From NCBI GenBank assembly GCA_030646655.1, contig JAUSLB010000090.1, forward strand, positions 1 through 7,944: 7,944 nucleotides of DNA. Direction: 5' to 3'. How positions within the stretch are numbered: the stretch's first letter is position 1; each line of letters opens with the position of its first letter. Source of the stretch: Deltaproteobacteria bacterium (GTDB lineage: Bacteria > Desulfobacterota > GWC2-55-46). The notes beneath the pieces are model-generated. The model was not told where the DNA came from, ran no database searches, and was given only the letters and a program-made list of their open reading frames with translations. A program made the position numbers and the translations under genes. This document shows positions 4,821 through 7,944 of this stretch, in pieces.

Positions 4821-7109
4821 TTATCTCCTTGCCCCTTCGCGCCTCTTCCTCCTTACGGCGATTATTGCGGGAAGAGAGCCTAAGACCAGAATCGCTAACA
4901 CGATCGCAACGGGCCACAGGTTCGGCCTGTTCCATTCCTCCCTCAAATTCTCCCTTTCAAGCGCGCCGAGCTTTATATACTTCATGGTGTTGTTAGCCAT
5001 CGCGTTCGACTTAACGTTCCCGATCCATCTATGGTAGAGCGCGAAGGCGACGGGATGGTATCCCCATAGCCACGGGGAGTCCTTCTGCGCCATCCCTATC
5101 ATCTCTTTTATAACCTTAAGCCGCGCGTTCGAGTTCTCCATGTTCTCCATTATCTTAAAGAGGCGGTCGAACTCCGGGTTGCTGTAATTGGCCACATTCT
5201 CGCCCTGAAATTTAAACTTGCTGTTAGTCCCCGTAAGGAGGAAGAAGAAGTTCTCAGGGTCAGGGTAGTCCGCGTTCCAGCCCCATGAGAAGAACTGGAA
5301 GTTGCCTTTAAGCATCTTCTCCTGAAATCTGTTGTAGTCCGTGGTCCTGTTCTCGAGCTGTATGCCGAGGAGCTTGAATTTTTTTATGTACCAGTTGATC
5401 ATCGGGGTCGAGTCCGCGCCTGTCCACGGGTTGTCGAAGGTTATCACAAGCGGCCTGCCTTCCCTGTCCCTCCCGCCGGGGTATCCGGCCTCCGCCATTA
5501 ATTTCCTCGCGTACTCAATAGAGCGGCGCACCGGTTTTTTTCTCAAGCCGTCCCAGGAATAGACGTATCTATTTATCCCTTCCTCGCCCTCGATGTGGCC
5601 GAATATGCCGGGCGGGACAGGGGACATCGCAGAAACTCCCCTTCCGTTATTGAATATCTCTATGAACTCCTCGTAATCAAGCGCGATGGAAATGGCCTGC
5701 CTGAGTTTTTGCTTCTCGGGCGTATAGCCGCCCACGGCATCGTCGAGCATGTTGAACCCTGAATAATAGGTCGAGGGACGAACGGATGTAATGAGGCTTA
5801 TGCCCTTCTCCCGCATAGCGTCGGTCAACCCGGGCTTACCTGCTGAAGAGATGGCAACGGCCTGATCGAAGCTGTCGGAGGTTATGCCTGAGTTGTCGAA
5901 GTAGCCTTGCAGAAATTTATTCCAGCGGGGGATCGCCTCCTTCTCGAGCTTAAAGACGATCCTGCCGATAAAGGGAAGGGCCCTGTCAGCGTCGTTCAAA
6001 AGCCCCGTCTCCTTGTCGCCCTTGTCTCCTGCGATCGGGTAAGCCTCATGGTGGAAGTCCTTATTCCTTGCGAGGCTTATCTCCATATTCGGGTTAAAGT
6101 TCTCCATCATGTAAGGCCCTGTGCCGACTGGAAAGCGGTCGAGGGTTATGTTTTTATCAGCGAGCGCGCCCTGCTTGTAGAAGACAATTGCCTCTTCAGG
6201 CACAGGGGAGAAGAAAGGCATGGCGAGCCAGTAGATGAACTGCGGGTATTTTGTCTTTAATACGATCCTGTAGGCGTAGTCGTTGACCTTCTCTACGCCG
6301 GGCAGCGGATGTCTTCTATAGTCGAGGGCTATGGGGTTCTCCTTCTCATCGGTCGTCTGGTTATAGCTCGGGCCTGCCTTAGCCCTCCGATCCTTTCTTA
6401 CCTCCTCAAGATCAGCCCTCAGGGCATCGGCATACTCCTTAAGACCGAGGATGTATTTCTCAAGTATCGAGAGTACCGGGCTTTCCACGAGCGGGTCAGC
6501 GAGGCGCATTATCTCGTAGATATAATCGTCGGACCTCAGCTCCCTCGTCCCTTTTACAGGGAAGTCTTGGGGCGTCTTTATATCCTTTACGCCCGCGCCG
6601 GTAAGGTTTGCGTACATGAGGCCGCCTTCGGCGTTGCGCGCGAAGGCAGGGTGGAGCTGGTACTTTATCCCCTTTTTTATCTTTATCCCGTAGACGGCGC
6701 GATAGACCCTCTCGGGCATTACATCTTCCGGGAGCCTTCTTCCAGCCTTGTCGAGATAGACCGGAAGAGGCACCTCTTCGGCCGTGAGGGGCACAAGGGT
6801 ATAGGGGCGTATGAGGTAATGGTACTGGAACGGGGGCTCGTAGATCTGGGCTATTATGTCGTATTCGTCTGAGCTGTAAGACCTTGCGGGGTCGAGGTGC
6901 TTGGGGGGTTCAACGAAGGTCGTATAAAAGGTGTTTGAGCCGCTCTCAGAAGGACGGTAGGGGTTATTGGGCGTGCATCCGCCCGCAAGTATCGCCAAAA
7001 AGCATATAAAAACCCATAAAACCTTGATTTCAGGCTTTTTTATGCCCCTCTTTCCGGTCTTTTTAAAATCTTCATTTTCAAAAAGTGACATAAAATACAG
7101 AAAAAACAT
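4821..7109 (-). CDS. Large peptide/nickel-type ABC transporter substrate-binding lipoprotein with C-terminal membrane helix
   Basis: Extracytoplasmic ligand receptor of the importer (SBP_bac_5 / OppA-DppA superfamily), 762 residues against roughly 500-600 usually. A basic N-region (to about 29) leads into VLWVFICFLAILAGG with a lipobox-like LAGGC; C45 would be the lipidated cysteine. Family segments: YEPPFQYH (90-97), the DDYIYEIMRLADP block (194-206), PVGTGPY (327-333), SLARNKDF (345-352), KLRQAISIALDYEEF (468-482), AEAGYPGG (539-546) and WNADYPDPENFFFLL (611-625). Extra length lies mainly in about 105-190 and 221-270, the latter rich in charged, helix-forming residues. From memory it resembles a large-SBP subfamily seen in Proteobacteria. 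The end is unusual: a hydrophobic helix at about 731-751 followed by RRKRR, a likely second membrane anchor. The start is uncertain. ATG at 7109 and ATG at 7091 (residue 7) are both possible, and neither has a Shine-Dalgarno sequence. First gene of the cluster, divergent from rpoD. Confidence 0.94.
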   Translation of the reverse strand: MFFLYFMSLFENEDFKKTGKRGIKKPEIKVLWVFICFLAILAGGCTPNNPYRPSESGSNTFYTTFVEPPKHLDPARSYSSDEYDIIAQIYEPPFQYHYLIRPYTLVPLTAEEVPLPVYLDKAGRRLPEDVMPERVYRAVYGIKIKKGIKYQLHPAFARNAEGGLMYANLTGAGVKDIKTPQDFPVKGTRELRSDDYIYEIMRLADPLVESPVLSILEKYILGLKEYADALRADLEEVRKDRRAKAGPSYNQTTDEKENPIALDYRRHPLPGVEKVNDYAYRIVLKTKYPQFIYWLAMPFFSPVPEEAIVFYKQGALADKNITLDRFPVGTGPYMMENFNPNMEISLARNKDFHHEAYPIAGDKGDKETGLLNDADRALPFIGRIVFKLEKEAIPRWNKFLQGYFDNSGITSDSFDQAVAISSAGKPGLTDAMREKGISLITSVRPSTYYSGFNMLDDAVGGYTPEKQKLRQAISIALDYEEFIEIFNNGRGVSAMSPVPPGIFGHIEGEEGINRYVYSWDGLRKKPVRRSIEYARKLMAEAGYPGGRDREGRPLVITFDNPWTGADSTPMINWYIKKFKLLGIQLENRTTDYNRFQEKMLKGNFQFFSWGWNADYPDPENFFFLLTGTNSKFKFQGENVANYSNPEFDRLFKIMENMENSNARLKVIKEMIGMAQKDSPWLWGYHPVAFALYHRWIGNVKSNAMANNTMKYIKLGALERENLREEWNRPNLWPVAIVLAILVLGSLPAIIAVRRKRREGARR

Positions 7110-7136
7110 TATATAACAATTATATAGTTATGAAAA
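7108..7136 (-). promoter_or_regulatory. Candidate promoter of the importer cluster (TTTTCA-17-TATAAT)
   Basis: On the minus strand TTTTCA (7136-7131, 4 of 6 to TTGACA) is 17 bp from a perfect TATAAT (7113-7108). Transcription would start near 7101, which is possible only if translation begins at the ATG at 7091, leaving a leader of about 10 nt. A second perfect TATAAT lies 11 bp upstream (7124-7119) but has no -35 match. In such AT-rich DNA a chance -10 match is likely. Confidence 0.3.
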
Positions 7137-7148
7137 GGTTTAATAGGA

Positions 7149-7177
7149 TTAATAGCACAAACTCCCGGTATTGGCAA
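7149..7177 (-). promoter_or_regulatory. Alternative promoter of the importer cluster (TTGCCA-17-TATTAA)
   Basis: On the minus strand TTGCCA (7177-7172, 5 of 6) is 17 bp from TATTAA (7154-7149, 4 of 6). The start would be near 7142, giving a leader of about 33 nt to the ATG at 7109 or 51 nt to the ATG at 7091. It has the better -35 but a weaker -10 than the candidate at 7108-7136. TAATAG is repeated at 7141-7146 and 7150-7155 (9-bp period) across its -10 region and could be a binding site. Confidence 0.3.
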
Positions 7178-7218
7178 GGTAAGTACAAAATCTTGTAAAA
7201 ACAGATACTTGACGGGGC

Positions 7219-7248
7219 TTGACAATTGATATAAAGTTATGTTAGGAT
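7219..7248 (+). promoter_or_regulatory. rpoD promoter, sigma-70 type with extended -10
   Basis: TTGACA at 7219-7224 is a perfect -35. After 18 bp comes TAGGAT at 7243-7248, which keeps the key T, A, A and T of the -10, preceded by TG at 7240-7241 in the exact extended -10 position (TGnTAGGAT). Transcription would start near 7255, giving a leader of about 44 nt before the rpoD ATG. A second -35-like TTGACG lies 10 bp upstream (7209-7214); with TATAAA at 7230-7235 (15-bp spacer) it could form a weaker overlapping promoter. Confidence 0.65.
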
Positions 7249-7284
7249 AATATGATTTTATATCTAAAAGATTACAGACCCTAT

Positions 7285-7291
7285 AAAAGGA
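7285..7291 (+). promoter_or_regulatory. rpoD ribosome binding site
   Basis: AAAAGGA ends 7 nt before the ATG at 7299, good spacing for a Shine-Dalgarno sequence. Together with the start of recognisable region 1.1 at residue 21 it supports this start codon. Confidence 0.75.
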
Positions 7292-7298
7292 CAGGTTT

Positions 7299-7944
7299 AT
7301 GACCAAAAAGACCAATAATAATCACACAAACCACAACCCTAACGCGGGGGCGAGCAACGACCTTATAAGCCTCATAGATATAGGCAAGGATAAGGGCTTT
7401 CTCACTTATGACGAGATAAACGACGCCTTCCCTCAGGATAATTTCTCCGTAGAGGAGATGGATAACCTCCTTGAGACCCTCGGGGATCTCGGCATAGACA
7501 TCGTCGATACGGCTGAGAAGGCCGAGACTCAGGAGGTCGAGGCAAAGGAAGAGGTCGCCGACGTGGAGCGCGTCGAAGATCCCGTAAGGATCTACATGCG
7601 CGAGATGGGCGCCGTACCGCTCCTTAAGAGGGAAGAGGAGATAGTCTACGCGAGGAGGATCGAGGAGTCGAGGGCCGAGCTAAGGAGGCTTACGCTTTCG
7701 AGCCCCTTTGCCGTAAGGGAGGTATTGAGGGTAGTCGAGAGGGTCAAGTCAGGCAAGGCCTCCTTGAGGGTTCTGATAGAGGGGGATGAAGAGGCCGCAG
7801 AGGAAGAGCTCTATTCAGAGGAGATCCTCGCCAAGCTCGAGCGGCTCAAAAGGAGAAAGCCCGAGAGCGCATATAAGCTCCTTAAGGATGTTAATTTAAG
7901 CATCAACCTTATCCGCAGGATCGTAAAGAGGGTCGTGCGGCTCG
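7299..7944 (+). CDS. rpoD: RNA polymerase primary sigma factor RpoD, N-terminal part (runs off window)
   Basis: Housekeeping sigma-70, which directs RNA polymerase to standard promoters. The 215 codons seen are open to the window edge. After a polar N/H-rich leader (1-20), region 1.1 is clear: DLISLIDIGKDKGFLTYDEI (21-40), then the helix with SVEEMDNLLETLGDLGIDIV (50-69). This domain occupies the DNA channel and blocks free DNA binding in primary sigmas. An acidic linker (71-93) leads to region 1.2, DPVRIYMREMGAVPLLKREE (94-113), followed by EIVYARRIE. The rest is the start of the variable segment between regions 1.2 and 2.1, rich in charged residues. Presence of region 1.1 marks a group 1 sigma rather than an alternative one. 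ATG at 7299 has a good ribosome binding site and an extended -10 promoter upstream. It is transcribed away from the importer. Regions 2-4 lie outside the window, so intactness cannot be judged. Confidence 0.96.
   Translation, partial: MTKKTNNNHTNHNPNAGASNDLISLIDIGKDKGFLTYDEINDAFPQDNFSVEEMDNLLETLGDLGIDIVDTAEKAETQEVEAKEEVADVERVEDPVRIYMREMGAVPLLKREEEIVYARRIEESRAELRRLTLSSPFAVREVLRVVERVKSGKASLRVLIEGDEEAAEEELYSEEILAKLERLKRRKPESAYKLLKDVNLSINLIRRIVKRVVRL

Noticed and set aside
6309..6872. Long plus-strand open frame (187 residues) opposite the receptor gene.
   Set aside because: It lies wholly antisense to a well-supported gene, shows no known domain, and open antisense frames are expected from the codon bias here.
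7110..7298. Search of the AT-rich spacer for a tRNA, riboswitch or CRISPR-like repeats.
   Set aside because: No cloverleaf, long conserved stem or spaced direct repeats were seen beyond the short TATATAAT and TAATAG duplications.
7109..7315. Minus-strand 68-residue open frame covering the spacer, with a TAATG stop-start overlap with the receptor ATG at 7109.
   Set aside because: It starts inside rpoD, crosses the rpoD promoter, has AT-rich low-complexity composition and no recognisable domain or ribosome binding site; the overlap is best explained by chance in TATATAATG.

Overview
The window comes from a diderm (Gram-negative-type) bacterium. A housekeeping RpoD-type sigma factor and a lipoprotein-type periplasmic binding protein are both present. 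Codon use favours AGG for Arg and ATA for Ile, and the intergenic spaces carry GC-rich palindromes. This reminds me of Nitrospirota or Desulfobacterota-like lineages, but nothing here fixes the taxon, so treat that as a weak guess.

Layout. Almost all of the window (positions 33-7109) is one minus-strand gene cluster encoding a complete peptide/nickel-type (Opp/Dpp/Yej) ABC importer. In transcription order it reads: a large substrate-binding lipoprotein (7109-4821), a 147-bp spacer with palindromic repeats, a DppB/YejB-like permease (4669-3689), a small NTF2/SnoaL-like protein (3653-3186), a DppC/YejE-like permease (3181-2009), a 95-bp spacer with two strong hairpins, and a single-chain double ATPase (1913-33, TTG start). 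The order binding protein - permease B - permease C - fused ATPase is the same as in yejABEF. The NTF2-like gene between the two permeases is the odd member.

At the right end, an AT-rich spacer of 189 bp (7110-7298) separates the importer from a divergent plus-strand gene starting at 7299. This is the N-terminal part of the primary sigma factor rpoD (regions 1.1 and 1.2 are visible) and it runs off the window. The spacer holds a good extended -10 promoter for rpoD and only weaker promoter candidates for the importer.

How the parts work together. The lipoprotein captures peptide (or another ligand of this superfamily) in the periplasm and delivers it to the two-permease channel, and the fused ATPase supplies both nucleotide-binding domains. 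The NTF2-like protein has no export signal and would stay in the cytosol, with unknown ligand or reaction. The hairpins between binding protein and permease, and ahead of the ATPase, may set different expression levels within one transcript.

I did not find a clearly new biological system. The content is mostly a recognisable transporter next to rpoD. The points worth a second look are the embedded NTF2-like gene, the binding protein with anchors at both ends, the enlarged permease, and the two sets of intergenic palindromes.
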